Shown: positions 18,910 to 30,880, counted from the first letter of the stretch. The stretch: 64,000 bases of DNA from Hyphomicrobiales bacterium (GCA_900473205.1 UCLB01000004.1:62001-126000), one strand, 5' to 3'. Numbers and translations are program-made. Notes: generated from the sequence alone by a model not told the origin.

Positions 18910-20904
18910 CTAAACGCGGATGGCGTGCAGGTATTGGAAGTGCCTGTCATATTGCGCCAGCACGTCCTGAATGAGCTCTTCCTTGGTAAAGCCCATCACG
19001 TCGTAGTCCTGTCCGCCGTCTGAAAGGAACACCTCGGCCCGGTAGTAATATTCGGCCCGTTTGCGGCTGGATTGGCTTTCGAAGAAGCTGTAGCCCGGCG
19101 TCTCGTAGCGGCGCATGCGGATGCCATAAATGAACTCTTCTGCTTCGCCCGGCGTGACAGTCAGTTTTAGCCTGTCGTCCTTATTGTCCAGCTGCGAGGT
19201 GAGGGATCGTTTCTCGAGTTCAAGGGCAACGGCTTCCAGCGCAGGTGTTGCAGTTTCCTGCATGAAACGGTCTGTCTCTGCCTTGCCTGGATGGTTGAGA
19301 ATGCCCTGCAACTGTCTTTGCCAGCTGGCAGACTGGCGCGGCCTCAGGCTCTGAACGAGTGCGTTCTGGCGCAGGCCCTCGCGTTGCAGACCTTTCCACA
19401 GACCCCAGCACATCAAAAGCATGACGAAAGTAAAGGGCAGGGCTCCGGCGATGGAAGCTGTCTGAAGCGCATCGAGACCGCCTGTCGACAGCAGGATCGC
19501 GCCGATGACGCCGGAGACGATGGCCCAGAAGACGCGCCGTGCTGTCGGTCCATCTTCACGACCGCCGGAGGTCAGCGTATCGATGACGAGCGCGGACGAA
19601 TCCGCACCGGTGACGAAGAAGAACACGATCAGCGCCATGGCAAACCACGACACGTAGACGCCAAGCGGAAACTGTTCGAGGAAAACGAAAAGCGCGAGTG
19701 TGACGTCGTTGGCTACAGCCTCAGAGACTGCTGTGGTCGCGCCCGTCAGGTGCATGGAAAGTGCCGTGTCACCGAACACCGTCATCCAGGCAAAGCTGAA
19801 ACCGGCTGGCACCAGCAGCACACCGGCGATGAATTCACGGATGGTGCGGCCACGGGAAATGCGCGCGATGAACATGCCGACGAAGGGCGACCATGCGATC
19901 CACCAGCCCCAATAAAACAGCGTCCAGTCACCCAGCCATTCGCTCGGTCCCTTATCGGGTGCATAGGCATACATGTAGAAGGTGCGCAGAACGAAGTGGT
20001 CGAGATAGGCACCGAGGTTCTGCACGAAGGCGCGCAAGAGGAAGGTCGTCGGGCCCATGACGAAGACGAACAGCATCAGGGCCACCGCCATCAGCATGTT
20101 CAGGTTCGACAGAAACTTGATACCCTTGTCGAGACCGGTTGCGACAGAGACGGTGGCCATGCCGGTGATGACAACGATCAGCGGCAACTGGATCCAGAAG
20201 CTGATCGGCCAGCCAAGAACGTGGTTGAAACCGGCATTGACCTGAAGCACGCCCAGCCCAAGCGATGTCGCCACACCGAACAGGGTGCCGATGACCGCAA
20301 AAATATCGACGGCATTGCCAATTGGCCCGTAGATACGGTCACCGATCAGCGGATAGAGCGCTGAGCGCATGGTGAGCGGCAGACCATGCCGGAACGAGAA
20401 ATAGGCAAGCGACAGGCCAATGACCGCATAAACGGCCCAGGCGTGCAGGCCCCAGTGGAAATAGCTGATTTCCATCGCGGTGCGCGCCGCATCGATGGTC
20501 GCTGGATCACCCGTCGGTGGTGCAGTGAAATGTTTGACTGGCTCCGCCACGCCAAAGAAGACCAAGCCGATGCCCATGCCTGCGGCAAACAGCATCGAGA
20601 ACCATGCGCCGTAACTGTAATCCGGCTCGGAATGGTTCGGGCCGAGCTTGATGCGTCCATGGCTGGAAAAGCCGAGATAGAGCATGAAGATGAGGAAGAC
20701 GGCGACCGAGAGCAGGTAGATCCAGCCCAGTTCGGTCACGATCCAAGATTGCGCAGCGCTGAAGACCGCGGCAGACCCTTGCGGTGTCACGACACCGGCG
20801 ATGACGAAAAGCAGTGTCAGTCCAACGGACCAGAAGAAGACGGGTTTGTTGACACCCTCTGTCAAACCCACGCGCTTTTGCTCTGGTGGTTGCGGTTCAG
20901 CCAT
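18910..20904 (-). CDS. betT: BCCT-family choline/betaine transporter
   Basis: A 664-residue transporter with twelve expected spans. The BCCT signature is clear: GMGIGLVFFGVAEPVKHF near residue 110, and TLFYWGWWIAWSPFVGMF with ISRGRTIREF near residue 330. BCCT proteins take up choline, glycine betaine or carnitine by proton or sodium symport for osmoprotection or catabolism. A long cytoplasmic C-terminal tail (about residues 510-664) resembles that of BetT-type choline carriers, in which the tail senses osmotic state. No bet genes are beside it, so the substrate is inferred. Confidence 0.85.
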   Translation of the reverse strand: MAEPQPPEQKRVGLTEGVNKPVFFWSVGLTLLFVIAGVVTPQGSAAVFSAAQSWIVTELGWIYLLSVAVFLIFMLYLGFSSHGRIKLGPNHSEPDYSYGAWFSMLFAAGMGIGLVFFGVAEPVKHFTAPPTGDPATIDAARTAMEISYFHWGLHAWAVYAVIGLSLAYFSFRHGLPLTMRSALYPLIGDRIYGPIGNAVDIFAVIGTLFGVATSLGLGVLQVNAGFNHVLGWPISFWIQLPLIVVITGMATVSVATGLDKGIKFLSNLNMLMAVALMLFVFVMGPTTFLLRAFVQNLGAYLDHFVLRTFYMYAYAPDKGPSEWLGDWTLFYWGWWIAWSPFVGMFIARISRGRTIREFIAGVLLVPAGFSFAWMTVFGDTALSMHLTGATTAVSEAVANDVTLALFVFLEQFPLGVYVSWFAMALIVFFFVTGADSSALVIDTLTSGGREDGPTARRVFWAIVSGVIGAILLSTGGLDALQTASIAGALPFTFVMLLMCWGLWKGLQREGLRQNALVQSLRPRQSASWQRQLQGILNHPGKAETDRFMQETATPALEAVALELEKRSLTSQLDNKDDRLKLTVTPGEAEEFIYGIRMRRYETPGYSFFESQSSRKRAEYYYRAEVFLSDGGQDYDVMGFTKEELIQDVLAQYDRHFQYLHAIRV

Positions 20905-21049
20905 GCCTTGTCCCCTCGCAATAGATGTTCAAGCACCGCTTGCGCGGCGCTATGCGAGGAATGAATGAACCGCACGCCAGTTGGTTGCATGGCGCGGCCT
21001 AATTTTTATTTAGAATAGTCTAATTTTACAGTGGGTTAGGCGATGCTGC

Positions 21050-22144
21050 CTATCGCACAGCTGTGAGCGTGAAGCCCTTTTCGCGCAGCAGTTCGATAAC
21101 GCCAACCTTGCCGGGCAGGTGCAAGGCCCCCACAGCCATGAACACATTGCCCTTTTCCAGATGCGGCGCAGCGCCATTGGCCATGACATGGTTGCGGTCA
21201 TCGATGATGCGCTGTTCGAAGGCTGCATAACCATCCTGCGTTTGTGTATCCTGATTGGGATCGATGTGCTTCATCATCGGCATGATCATGCCGACATTGC
21301 CCTCGAGATAGAGGTCGATCATCGTCGTCATGACATCATTCATCTTGTCGCCAAGCTGCAGCATGTCGATCAAAGACTGGATGTGAAAGGACATGGGCAG
21401 TTCGGAAATGGCGGTGACCTGCTCCAGCAGCGTTTCAAGACCAACCAGCTGCTTGCCTTCGCTTAGGGCGTCCTTGGCGAGTTTCATGTCCAGAAAGCTG
21501 GCGCCCTGAGCCTTGCGGGCGAATTCACAGGCCGGAAGCGCAACGAAGCTGGACAGAATCCATGGCTTCATCTTCACCACGGCGTTAAGCGGAATACCGC
21601 GCTCTTTCAGCCCGCTTTCCAGCTTTGCGATATCGTCTTTCGGCAGCATATCGGTAATGGATTTGCCATCGAGGAACATGGTGAGTTCCGGCTTTGCCAG
21701 AAGAGAGGCGGCGGCCTGCTTTTCGCTGGTGATCTCATCCGATTCGACGATGACCGTCGCCGCTTTTGCAAAGGCTTCGCTGGCACCCTTGGGCATGCCC
21801 ACCACGCGCGGATCGGAAATATGCATGGTGCCGAGAAGCCATGATGGCTCAACGCCGGCCTTCTCGATCTTCCAGAATGTGGCTTCGCCATTCGGTATCT
21901 GCTTTGCATCGGCCAGAATGGCGGCATAGCGCGCCGGATCGGTCTTCTGCATGTCGATGAGCAGATTTGAGCCTGCGCAAACGATGGGCTGCTCAGCCGC
22001 ATTGGCTTCGCTCAGCGACAGCAGGGTTAACAGTAAAACAGCAATGGCTGCGAAATGCAGCGAGGCCAGCAGCCACAACAGCGCATCGCCAAGACGGCCC
22101 ATCAGCAGCGATGTCAGGTTTTGAGGCCTGGAAAGAACGATCAT
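21050..22144 (-). CDS. TraB/GumN family protein (TIKI-like putative metallopeptidase)
   Basis: This 364-residue protein has the family's paired motifs: SWLLGTMHISD near residue 100 and MAVGALHLPG near the C-terminus. A long N-terminal membrane segment (LLWLLASLHFAAIAVLLLTL) is a signal anchor or signal peptide ending near SEANAAE. Eukaryotic TIKI relatives are membrane metalloproteases, but bacterial members are uncharacterised. I chose the ATG at 22144 because a GGGGTGA ribosome site lies close upstream; an in-frame TTG at 22168 adds eight residues. It lies 129 bases after xerC on the same strand. Confidence 0.8.
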   Translation of the reverse strand: MIVLSRPQNLTSLLMGRLGDALLWLLASLHFAAIAVLLLTLLSLSEANAAEQPIVCAGSNLLIDMQKTDPARYAAILADAKQIPNGEATFWKIEKAGVEPSWLLGTMHISDPRVVGMPKGASEAFAKAATVIVESDEITSEKQAAASLLAKPELTMFLDGKSITDMLPKDDIAKLESGLKERGIPLNAVVKMKPWILSSFVALPACEFARKAQGASFLDMKLAKDALSEGKQLVGLETLLEQVTAISELPMSFHIQSLIDMLQLGDKMNDVMTTMIDLYLEGNVGMIMPMMKHIDPNQDTQTQDGYAAFEQRIIDDRNHVMANGAAPHLEKGNVFMAVGALHLPGKVGVIELLREKGFTLTAVR

Positions 22145-22273
22145 CGAATCACCCCGGTTTTCTGCCAACGCTTATAAGGGTGCGGATTTGCACGGACGGT
22201 TAACGTCTTTGGTTAACAAGATGTTACCGGTTGTTCCTTTTTAAGCATGGGTCGAAACATCGTTGACGATGTA

Positions 22274-23248
22274 TCAGGCGCGCGGATGCGCATTGTCGTA
22301 AATCTCAAGCAATCGCGCCGTATCGACCCCGGTATAAATCTGTGTTGTGGACAGGCTGGCATGTCCCAGCAATTCCTGAATGGTGCGAAGATCACCACCG
22401 CCCGCCAGAAGATGAGTCGCAAAGGAATGGCGCAGCGCGTGCGGCGTGGCATTTTCCGGCAGGCCAAAGGCACCGCGCAGTTTTTGCATTTCCCGTTGAA
22501 TGATCGCTGGCTGAAGTTTGCCACCGCGCGCACCGAGAAATAGTGGCTCGTCCTCCGCCAGATGGTAGGGACAACGCGAGCGATAGGCCTCGACCGCTTC
22601 CAGAACGACGGGAAGCAGCGGCACCAGCCGCATCTTGTTGCCTTTGCCGGTCACGCGCAGGCTGCGCGTTCCACTGGTCAGATCGGATGCCGTCAGTCCG
22701 AGCGCTTCTGAAATACGCAATCCGCATCCGTAAAGCAGTGCAAGCACGGCGGCATTGCGCGCGGCAATCCATGGTTCTTCGGAAAGCTGTGCGTCAGCCG
22801 TCGTTATCTTCAGCGCCTGCCGGTCCGTGAGCGGTTTGGGCAGGGATTTCGGCTGCTTGGGTGATCGCATGGCGGTCGCACCCGCCGCGTTGACGAGGCC
22901 CTTCTTCTCCAGATGCCGCAGGAAAGATCGCAGACCGGCAAGATGCCGACCGAGCGACCGGGCGCCGGCACCCTCTTTTCGGCGAGACGCCAGAAAGGCA
23001 CGCAGATCGACGGGTTTCAGCTTGTTGATATCGGTGAGGCGGGTGGAATTGCCGAGATAGCCGGTCATGAACATCAGAAACTGCCGCGTGTCGCGCTCAT
23101 AGGCTTCGAGCGTATTGTCCGCCAGCCGCCTTTCGCCCTCCAGCGAAGAGAGCCATAGCTGCCGCTCTTTCAGAAGCTCCTGATCGGCAAAGGTGAGGAT
23201 GTCATCCAAGGCATATATCCCGTCGTTGATGGACGAACATAGACCCAT
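22274..23248 (-). CDS. xerC: tyrosine recombinase XerC
   Basis: A 324-residue site-specific recombinase of the XerC type, which with XerD resolves chromosome dimers at dif. An N-terminal SAM-like DNA-binding domain (about 25-110) precedes the catalytic domain. Visible catalytic positions are Arg in GCGLRISEAL, Lys in VTGKGNKMR, HALRHSFATHLL (His and Arg), His in LGHASLSTTQ and the nucleophile Tyr in IYTGVD. It is divergent from priA, as often in rhizobia. The start is not certain: GAGGG lies only 3 bases from the ATG. Confidence 0.93.
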   Translation of the reverse strand: MGLCSSINDGIYALDDILTFADQELLKERQLWLSSLEGERRLADNTLEAYERDTRQFLMFMTGYLGNSTRLTDINKLKPVDLRAFLASRRKEGAGARSLGRHLAGLRSFLRHLEKKGLVNAAGATAMRSPKQPKSLPKPLTDRQALKITTADAQLSEEPWIAARNAAVLALLYGCGLRISEALGLTASDLTSGTRSLRVTGKGNKMRLVPLLPVVLEAVEAYRSRCPYHLAEDEPLFLGARGGKLQPAIIQREMQKLRGAFGLPENATPHALRHSFATHLLAGGGDLRTIQELLGHASLSTTQIYTGVDTARLLEIYDNAHPRA

Positions 23249-23255
23249 GCCCTCT

Positions 23256-23272
23256 GCATTTGGTTAAAATGC
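23256..23272. promoter_or_regulatory. inverted repeat between xerC and priA
   Basis: GCATTT and AAATGC flank a 5-base GGTTA spacer just upstream of xerC in the divergent xerC-priA gap of 130 bases. It is short and could be an operator or chance. No dif-like recombination core was seen here. Confidence 0.3.
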
Positions 23273-23378
23273 GAGTAACGCATGGACGAATCCTGCCTGC
23301 CGAAAATCGATTTCGATTTCTGGACCGATGCGCTAAAGGTTCCCTTTCCCGTCTCCAGAGGGCATTGTCGCCAGCATC

Positions 23379-25610
23379 ATGGCAAACGATTCGACCGATT
23401 TGTTTGGGGCGCTGTTCGATCAGCGCAAGCCCGCTTCGTCCGACCCTGTCGCGGCCGTACCCGTATTGGTGCCTCTGCCCGCGCCGGGGCCATATAGCTA
23501 TGCGGTGCCAGAAGATATGGTGGTCGAGCCGGGCTCCATCGTGCAGGTGCCGTTGGGCCCGCGACAGGTCATCGGTGTGGTCTGGGACAAGAGCGATGGT
23601 AATGCCGTGGATCCGAAGAAGCTGCGGCCCATCACCAAGTCCTTCGATTGCCCGCCCATGCGCGAGGAAATGCGCCGCTTCATCGATTGGGTTGCCACCT
23701 ACACGCTCTCGCCGCCGGGGCTGGTGGCGCGCATGGCGCTGCGTGCCCCCGCCGCCTTCGATCCAGAACCGATGATCGAAGGCCTGCGCCTGACGGAAGC
23801 GCGTCCTGAACGGCTGACGCCTGCGCGCGAACGGGTGCTGGAGCTTGCCGCAGAAGGGCACGACTGGACCAAAAGTGGCCTTGCCAATGCGGCTGGCGTG
23901 TCTTCAAGCGTCATCGATGGTCTTGCCAAGCTGGGTGTTTTTGAAACCGTATTTCTACCTGCCCCTGCGGTGGTGGCGGAGCCTGACCCTGACTATGTCG
24001 AGCCACGTCTGGAAGGCCCGCAGAAACAGGCGGCGTCCGAAATTCTGGAGGACGTAAAAAAGGGTGGCTTTGCGGTTTCGCTGATCGATGGCGTGACGGG
24101 GTCCGGCAAGACCGAGGTCTATTTCGAAGCCGTTGCCGAGACCTTGCGGCAGGGCAAACAAGTGCTGATCCTGCTGCCGGAAATCGCGCTGACGGCCTCG
24201 TTTCTGGACCGTTTTCAGGATCGGTTCGGCTCCAAGCCCGCCGAATGGCATTCGGATCTCTCGCCGCGTATGCGGGAAAAGGTCTGGCGGCAAACGGTGA
24301 CGGGGGAGGTGCGTGTCGTCGCCGGTGCGCGCTCGGCACTGTTTCTACCCTTCGATAATCTCGGCCTTATCATCGTGGATGAGGAGCATGACCCCGCCTA
24401 CAAGCAGGAAGACCGAGTCTATTATAATGCCCGCGATATGGCGGTCGTGCGCGCCCGCATCGCGGATTTTCCCGTCGTGCTGGTGTCGGCAACGCCATCG
24501 GTGGAAAGTCAGGTCAACGGCACGTCAGGCCGCTACAACACCATTCACCTGCACACGCGCTTTGGCGATGCGGCCATGCCGGACCTGCATCTGGTCGATA
24601 TGCGCCGCCACCCACCGGAACGCGGCGGTTTTCTGTCGCCAGTGCTGTTGCGCGGCATAGCCAAAACCATGGAGAAGGGTGAGCAGTCGCTGCTGTTCCT
24701 GAACCGGCGTGGTTATGCCCCGCTGACCTTGTGCCGCGTGTGCGGCCACCGCTTCCAGTGCCCGCAATGTTCCAGCTGGCTGGTGGAGCATCGTTTCCGC
24801 AGTCAGCTCCAGTGCCATCAGTGCGGCCACAATCAGCCGACGCCCGACCATTGCCCGGAATGCGGCACCTTCGATCATCTGGCGGCCTGTGGCCCCGGCG
24901 TGGAGCGCATAGCCGAAGAGGTGGAAAAACACTTTCCCGAAGCGCGGACCATCGTGCTGTCTTCCGACCTGATGGGCGTCAAGCGGCTGCGGCTGGAGCT
25001 GGAGGCCATCGTCAAGGGCGAGGCGGATATCGTCATTGGCACGCAGCTGGTGGCCAAGGGTCATAACTTCCCGCTGATGACGCTGGTTGGTATTGTCGAC
25101 GCCGATATCGGTCTGGCAAATGGTGATCCGCGTGCGGCGGAGCGCACCTTCCAGCTTCTGTCGCAGGTCACAGGGCGCGCGGGCCGAACGGGCCTGAAGA
25201 GCCATGGCCTGTTGCAAACCTATCAGCCGCAGCATCCGGTCATGCAGGCCATCGTCTCTGGCGATGCCGCAGCCTTTTACGAGCGGGAAGTGATCGAGCG
25301 GGAAAAGGCCCTGCTGCCGCCGTTTGGACGGTTGGCCTCCGTCATCATTTCCGCCGATACCCGCGCGGAAGCCGAAACACATGCGCGTGGTCTGCGTGCC
25401 TCTGCGCCTCCAGCTTCCGGCATCATGCTGCTGGGCCCCGCCGAAGCGCCGCTGGCGTTGATCCGGGGGCGTTACCGCTTCCGGCTGCTGGTCCATGGCA
25501 AACGAAACTCGGACATGCAGTCCTTCATGCGCGCCATGCTGGGCAATGGGCCGAAGGAGCGCGGATCGATCCATGTGCAGGTCGATATCGATCCACAAAG
25601 TTTTCTCTGA
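23379..25610 (+). CDS. priA: primosomal protein N' (replication restart helicase PriA)
   Basis: A 743-residue superfamily 2 helicase. The N-terminal DNA-binding domain is followed by Walker A DGVTGSGKTEVYF (about residues 237-249), the DEEHD box (about 334-338), a zinc-binding insert with paired cysteines (CRVCGHRFQCPQCSSW; CHQCGHNQPTPDHCPECG, about 450-500) and the C-terminal helicase motif QVTGRAGRTG. It restarts stalled forks. The nearest purine-rich ribosome site is about 17 bases upstream, which is long, so a slightly different start cannot be excluded. Confidence 0.95.
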   Translation: MANDSTDLFGALFDQRKPASSDPVAAVPVLVPLPAPGPYSYAVPEDMVVEPGSIVQVPLGPRQVIGVVWDKSDGNAVDPKKLRPITKSFDCPPMREEMRRFIDWVATYTLSPPGLVARMALRAPAAFDPEPMIEGLRLTEARPERLTPARERVLELAAEGHDWTKSGLANAAGVSSSVIDGLAKLGVFETVFLPAPAVVAEPDPDYVEPRLEGPQKQAASEILEDVKKGGFAVSLIDGVTGSGKTEVYFEAVAETLRQGKQVLILLPEIALTASFLDRFQDRFGSKPAEWHSDLSPRMREKVWRQTVTGEVRVVAGARSALFLPFDNLGLIIVDEEHDPAYKQEDRVYYNARDMAVVRARIADFPVVLVSATPSVESQVNGTSGRYNTIHLHTRFGDAAMPDLHLVDMRRHPPERGGFLSPVLLRGIAKTMEKGEQSLLFLNRRGYAPLTLCRVCGHRFQCPQCSSWLVEHRFRSQLQCHQCGHNQPTPDHCPECGTFDHLAACGPGVERIAEEVEKHFPEARTIVLSSDLMGVKRLRLELEAIVKGEADIVIGTQLVAKGHNFPLMTLVGIVDADIGLANGDPRAAERTFQLLSQVTGRAGRTGLKSHGLLQTYQPQHPVMQAIVSGDAAAFYEREVIEREKALLPPFGRLASVIISADTRAEAETHARGLRASAPPASGIMLLGPAEAPLALIRGRYRFRLLVHGKRNSDMQSFMRAMLGNGPKERGSIHVQVDIDPQSFL

Positions 25611-25676
25611 CCTTCTTTCGATGGCCTGTCCTTCATGCCATAAGGCGGGCAGGGGAACACTGATTTGGGGACTATC

Positions 25677-26063
25677 ATGGAATTTTATTTTCCAACGGAA
25701 TTTGGCGAGCAGCTGGCCTTCGGTGCCGCAGCTGTTTCCGCCATCATCGGGCTCGTCATCATGTTTGCGCCGGGCGTGACGTTCCGCCTGTTCGGTCTTC
25801 AATATCTGGGTGAACGTCGCGACGGCCTCGTTCTTTTGCGGTCCTCTCTGGCGGGTTTCTATCTCGGTTTCGGAGCCACCGCGCTGCTTCTCGCGCAGCC
25901 CATGGTCTATCTCGCTTTCGGGGCGTCTTTTGCGCTTGCGGTCTTCGGTGCGGTTCTGTCGATTCTCTCCGACGGAGGCGCAACAATACGAAATTGCTTA
26001 CTTCTGGTTGTGCATGCCGCGCTGGCTGCCTTGCCGCTCATGTATGTTTTCGGAATGGTCTGA
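25677..26063 (+). CDS. small four-span membrane protein, unknown function
   Basis: The 128-residue product has four strong hydrophobic segments and almost no loops (for example AVSAIIGLVIMFAPG and LVVHAALAALPLMYVFGMV). I do not recognise a characterised family; it looks like the small DUF-type membrane proteins (DUF4345-like) common in Rhizobiaceae. I chose the ATG at 25677 because a run of four G lies 6 bases upstream. It lies between priA and the ATP synthase operon, co-directional with both. Confidence 0.55.
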   Translation: MEFYFPTEFGEQLAFGAAAVSAIIGLVIMFAPGVTFRLFGLQYLGERRDGLVLLRSSLAGFYLGFGATALLLAQPMVYLAFGASFALAVFGAVLSILSDGGATIRNCLLLVVHAALAALPLMYVFGMV

Positions 26064-26323
26064 GAGGGCGTTTGCGTGAATTTTGCCGCTCTTATGAGCG
26101 CCAGAGGCATAATGTCGCAAAATTTAACGTCATCCCTCTTGCCCAAACGACACTTTCCGTTACTACGCGTGTTGCGAGTCCCGGCTTCCTATGCTAGACG
26201 GACCGCGAAATCGAGATAAGGCAGGGGGGAATTCCGGCCTTTTTCGGGGAAATTGAAACGATTTCAAGAATTTGGTGGAGCTGGTCCTCAGCTTGGCTTT
26301 CTTGGACGATTAGCAGGGAAAAA
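26064..26323. other. intergenic region upstream of the atp operon
   Basis: This 260-base gap must hold the promoter of atpHAGDC. I see no gene in it and no repeat strong enough to name. The stretch is visibly more AT-rich than the flanking coding sequence. Confidence 0.4.
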
Positions 26324-26890
26324 GTGCCCGTGGCAGATACCTCCCATGGAACATCCGGTGTAGCGGAAAGGTATGCGTCGTCGCTTTTCGAGCTTGCTCT
26401 GGAAGCGGGTGTGATTGAAGCGGTCGGTGCCGACCTCGACAAGTTTCAGGCTATGCTTGATGAAAGCGCAGATCTGAAGCGTCTGGTTGCGAGCCCGGTC
26501 TTTTCTGCGGAAGAGCAGTCTAAGGCTATTTCCGCAATCGCTGAGAAGGCTGGTATCTCCGGTCTGGCTGCGAATTTTCTGAAGGTCGTTGCGGGCAACC
26601 GTCGCCTGTTTGCCGTTCCCGGCATGGTCGTTGCTTATCGTGAAATCGTTGCCGCTCATCGCGGTGAGATCACTGCCGAAGTTACTTCGGCACATGCGCT
26701 GGACGAAGCGCAGGAAACTGAACTGAAGGCGGCGCTGAAGGGCGTTACTGGCAAGGATGTGAAGGTCGTGCTGACCGTCGATCCTTCCATTCTTGGCGGT
26801 CTCATCGTCAAGGTTGGCTCGCGCCAGACCGATACGTCTCTTCGCACCAAACTTTCCACCCTTAAGCTTGCACTGAAAGAGGTTGGCTGA
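26324..26890 (+). CDS. atpH: F1F0 ATP synthase subunit delta
   Basis: The 188-residue stalk subunit that joins F1 to the F0 b subunits. The N-terminal helical domain ([19 protein letters not shown]) and the C-terminal [21 protein letters not shown] signature are clear. It starts with GTG at 26324, with GCAGGGA just upstream; a second GTG two codons later is equally possible. The stop overlaps the atpA start as TGATG, a sign of coupling. Confidence 0.95.
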   Translation: MPVADTSHGTSGVAERYASSLFELALEAGVIEAVGADLDKFQAMLDESADLKRLVASPVFSAEEQSKAISAIAEKAGISGLAANFLKVVAGNRRLFAVPGMVVAYREIVAAHRGEITAEVTSAHALDEAQETELKAALKGVTGKDVKVVLTVDPSILGGLIVKVGSRQTDTSLRTKLSTLKLALKEVG

Positions 26891-28419
26891 TGGATATCCG
26901 CGCCGCGGAAATTTCCGCAATTCTAAAAGACCAGATCAAAAATTTCGGCAACGAGGCAGAAGTCTCGGAAGTCGGCCAGGTGCTTTCCGTCGGTGACGGT
27001 ATCGCCCGCGTTTACGGCCTCGACAATGTTCAGGCCGGTGAAATGGTCGAGTTCCCAGGCGGCATTCGCGGCATGGCACTCAACCTCGAAAACGACAACG
27101 TCGGTGTTGTTATTTTCGGTTCCGACCGTGACATCAAGGAAGGCGACACCGTCAAGCGGACTGGCGCTATCGTTGACGTTCCTGTCGGTCCAGAGCTTCT
27201 CGGCCGCGTGGTCGACGCTCTCGGCAACCCGATCGACGGCAAGGGCCCTATTAACGCAACACGCCGTTCGCGCGTTGACGTCAAGGCTCCCGGCATCATT
27301 CCACGCAAGTCGGTTCATGAGCCCATGTCGACCGGCCTCAAGGCCATCGATGCTCTGATCCCGGTTGGTCGTGGCCAGCGCGAGCTCGTCATCGGCGACC
27401 GCCAGACCGGCAAGACAGCTATCATTCTGGATACGATTCTGAACCAGAAGGCTATTCACGACAACGGCCCCGACAGCGAAAAGCTGTACTGCGTTTACGT
27501 CGCTATCGGCCAGAAGCGTTCGACTGTTGCCCAGTTCGTGAAGGTTCTGGAAGAGCGTGGCGCTCTCCAGTACTCGATCATCGTTGCCGCAACCGCTTCC
27601 GATCCTGCTCCAATGCAGTATCTGGCCCCGTTTGCCGGTTGCGCCATGGGCGAATACTTCCGTGACAATGGCATGCATGCGCTGATCGGTTACGACGACC
27701 TTTCCAAGCAGGCTGTTGCCTACCGTCAGATGTCGCTGCTTCTGCGTCGTCCTCCGGGCCGCGAAGCCTATCCTGGCGACGTTTTCTACCTGCACTCCCG
27801 TTTGCTCGAGCGCGCCGCCAAGATGGGTGACGATGCTGGCAACGGTTCGCTGACGGCGCTGCCTGTCATCGAAACGCAGGGTAACGACGTTTCCGCGTTC
27901 ATTCCGACCAACGTGATCTCGATCACCGACGGCCAGATCTTCCTCGAAACCGACCTGTTCTATCAGGGTATCCGTCCGGCTGTTAACGTCGGTCTGTCGG
28001 TTTCGCGCGTTGGTTCTGCTGCTCAGATCAAGGCCATGAAGCAGGTTGCCGGTTCGATCAAGGGCGAGCTTGCCCAGTATCGTGAAATGGCAGCATTTGC
28101 CCAGTTCGGTTCCGACCTCGATGCCTCCACACAGCGCCTGCTGAACCGTGGTGCACGTCTGACCGAATTGCTCAAGCAGCCACAGTTCTCCCCGCTCAAG
28201 ACGGAAGAACAGGTTGCGGTGATCTTCGCTGGTGTGAACGGTTACCTGGACAAGGTTGCTGTTGCAGACATCAGCAAGTTCGAGCAGGGTCTGCTGTCCT
28301 ACCTCCGCTCGGAAGGCAAGGACATTCTCGACACCATCCGCACGGAAAAGGCTGTTAGCGACGACACCAAGGGCAAGTTGAAGACTGCTCTTGAGAACTT
28401 CGCCAAGTCTTTCTCCTGA
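26890..28419 (+). CDS. atpA: F1 ATP synthase subunit alpha
   Basis: The 509-residue non-catalytic nucleotide-binding subunit. Walker A is GDRQTGKTA (about residues 170-178), and the region [19 protein letters not shown] is the conserved arginine-finger area. The length is normal. It overlaps atpH by 1 base and lies 28 bases before atpG. Confidence 0.98.
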   Translation: MDIRAAEISAILKDQIKNFGNEAEVSEVGQVLSVGDGIARVYGLDNVQAGEMVEFPGGIRGMALNLENDNVGVVIFGSDRDIKEGDTVKRTGAIVDVPVGPELLGRVVDALGNPIDGKGPINATRRSRVDVKAPGIIPRKSVHEPMSTGLKAIDALIPVGRGQRELVIGDRQTGKTAIILDTILNQKAIHDNGPDSEKLYCVYVAIGQKRSTVAQFVKVLEERGALQYSIIVAATASDPAPMQYLAPFAGCAMGEYFRDNGMHALIGYDDLSKQAVAYRQMSLLLRRPPGREAYPGDVFYLHSRLLERAAKMGDDAGNGSLTALPVIETQGNDVSAFIPTNVISITDGQIFLETDLFYQGIRPAVNVGLSVSRVGSAAQIKAMKQVAGSIKGELAQYREMAAFAQFGSDLDASTQRLLNRGARLTELLKQPQFSPLKTEEQVAVIFAGVNGYLDKVAVADISKFEQGLLSYLRSEGKDILDTIRTEKAVSDDTKGKLKTALENFAKSFS

Positions 28420-28447
28420 TTAGCCTCGTGACTGGGACGGATAACGG

Positions 28448-29326
28448 ATGCCTTCACTAAAGGATCTGAAAAACCGCATTGCCTCCGTAAAGGCGACGCA
28501 GAAGATTACCAAGGCGATGAAAATGGTCGCCGCGGCGAAGCTTCGGCGCGCCCAGGAAGCTGCGGAGGCCGCCCGGCCTTACTCGCAGCGCATGGGTGCC
28601 GTGCTTGCCAATATCGCTCAGGCGGTAGAGGCAGACGTTGCTCCGGTTCTGATGACCGGTACGGGCAAGGACGACGTGCATCTGCTCGTCGTCTGCACGG
28701 CTGACCGCGGTCTTTGCGGTGGTTTCAATGCTCAGATTTCCCGCTTTGCCCGTGATCGCGCTCGCAAGCTGATCGCGCAGGGCAAGACGGTCAAGATCAT
28801 GACTGTCGGCAAAAAGGGCTACGATAGCCTGCGTCGCGAATTCTCGTCCAATATCATCGAGCGCATTGAACTGCGTGACGTGAAGCGGGTGGGTTTCGAG
28901 AACGCCGATGGTATCGCCAAGAAGATCATTGCGCGTTTCAACGCCGGTGAGTTCGACGTCTGCACGCTGATCTATTCCGAGTTCAAATCGGTCATCAGCC
29001 AGATTCCGACAGGTCTGCAGCTTATTCCTGCTGCGGCTCCTGCGGTTGAGGTCGAGCAGTCTGCAAAGACGGCGATTTACGAATACGAGCCGGATGCGGC
29101 TTCCATTCTGGAAGACCTTATTCCGCGCAACATTTCGGTTCAGGTTTTCCGGGCTCTGCTCGAAAACGTTGCTGGCGAAATGGGTGCCAAGATGAGCGCG
29201 ATGGACAATGCCACGCGCAACGCCGGTGAAATGATCAACAAGCTGACGCTTTCCTATAACCGTCAGCGTCAGGCTCAGATCACCAAGGAACTGATTGAAA
29301 TCATTTCGGGCGCGGAAGCGCTCTGA
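28448..29326 (+). CDS. atpG: F1 ATP synthase subunit gamma
   Basis: The 292-residue central rotor shaft. The N-terminus ([24 protein letters not shown]) and C-terminus ([31 protein letters not shown]) are the conserved coiled-coil helices that sit inside the alpha/beta ring. It is 24 bases before atpD, with a strong ribosome site between. Confidence 0.98.
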   Translation: MPSLKDLKNRIASVKATQKITKAMKMVAAAKLRRAQEAAEAARPYSQRMGAVLANIAQAVEADVAPVLMTGTGKDDVHLLVVCTADRGLCGGFNAQISRFARDRARKLIAQGKTVKIMTVGKKGYDSLRREFSSNIIERIELRDVKRVGFENADGIAKKIIARFNAGEFDVCTLIYSEFKSVISQIPTGLQLIPAAAPAVEVEQSAKTAIYEYEPDAASILEDLIPRNISVQVFRALLENVAGEMGAKMSAMDNATRNAGEMINKLTLSYNRQRQAQITKELIEIISGAEAL

Positions 29327-29332
29327 GGTTAA

Positions 29333-30808
<1,476 letters not shown>

Positions 30809-30818
30809 TAATCGTCAA

Positions 30819-30847
30819 AAAGGCGCGTGGCTTTTTCACGCGCCTTT
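30819..30847 (+). terminator. perfect hairpin between atpD and atpC
   Basis: AAAGGCGCGTG and CACGCGCCTTT form an 11-pair stem around a 7-base GCTTTTT loop, in the 72-base gap between atpD and atpC. The 3' arm is not followed by a T run, so it may lower atpC expression by partial termination or define a processed atpD 3' end. Confidence 0.6.
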
Positions 30848-30880
30848 GTCCGTCGCGCAACAAAAAAGAAGTGAATAGCC

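Noticed and set aside
19291-20364. Plus-strand frame of 357 codons within betT
   Set aside because: Very hydrophilic, His/Asp-rich translation typical of the complement of a membrane-protein gene.
22195-22235. Direct repeat GGTTAAC twice upstream of the GumN-like gene
   Set aside because: Only 7 bases and AT-rich; likely chance.
23249-23378. Possible dif site near xerC
   Set aside because: No sequence like the two 11-bp XerC/XerD arms with a 6-bp centre was seen; xerC need not lie near dif.
26100-26320. Possible small RNA in the gap before atpH
   Set aside because: No terminator or clear hairpin; most simply the atp promoter and leader.
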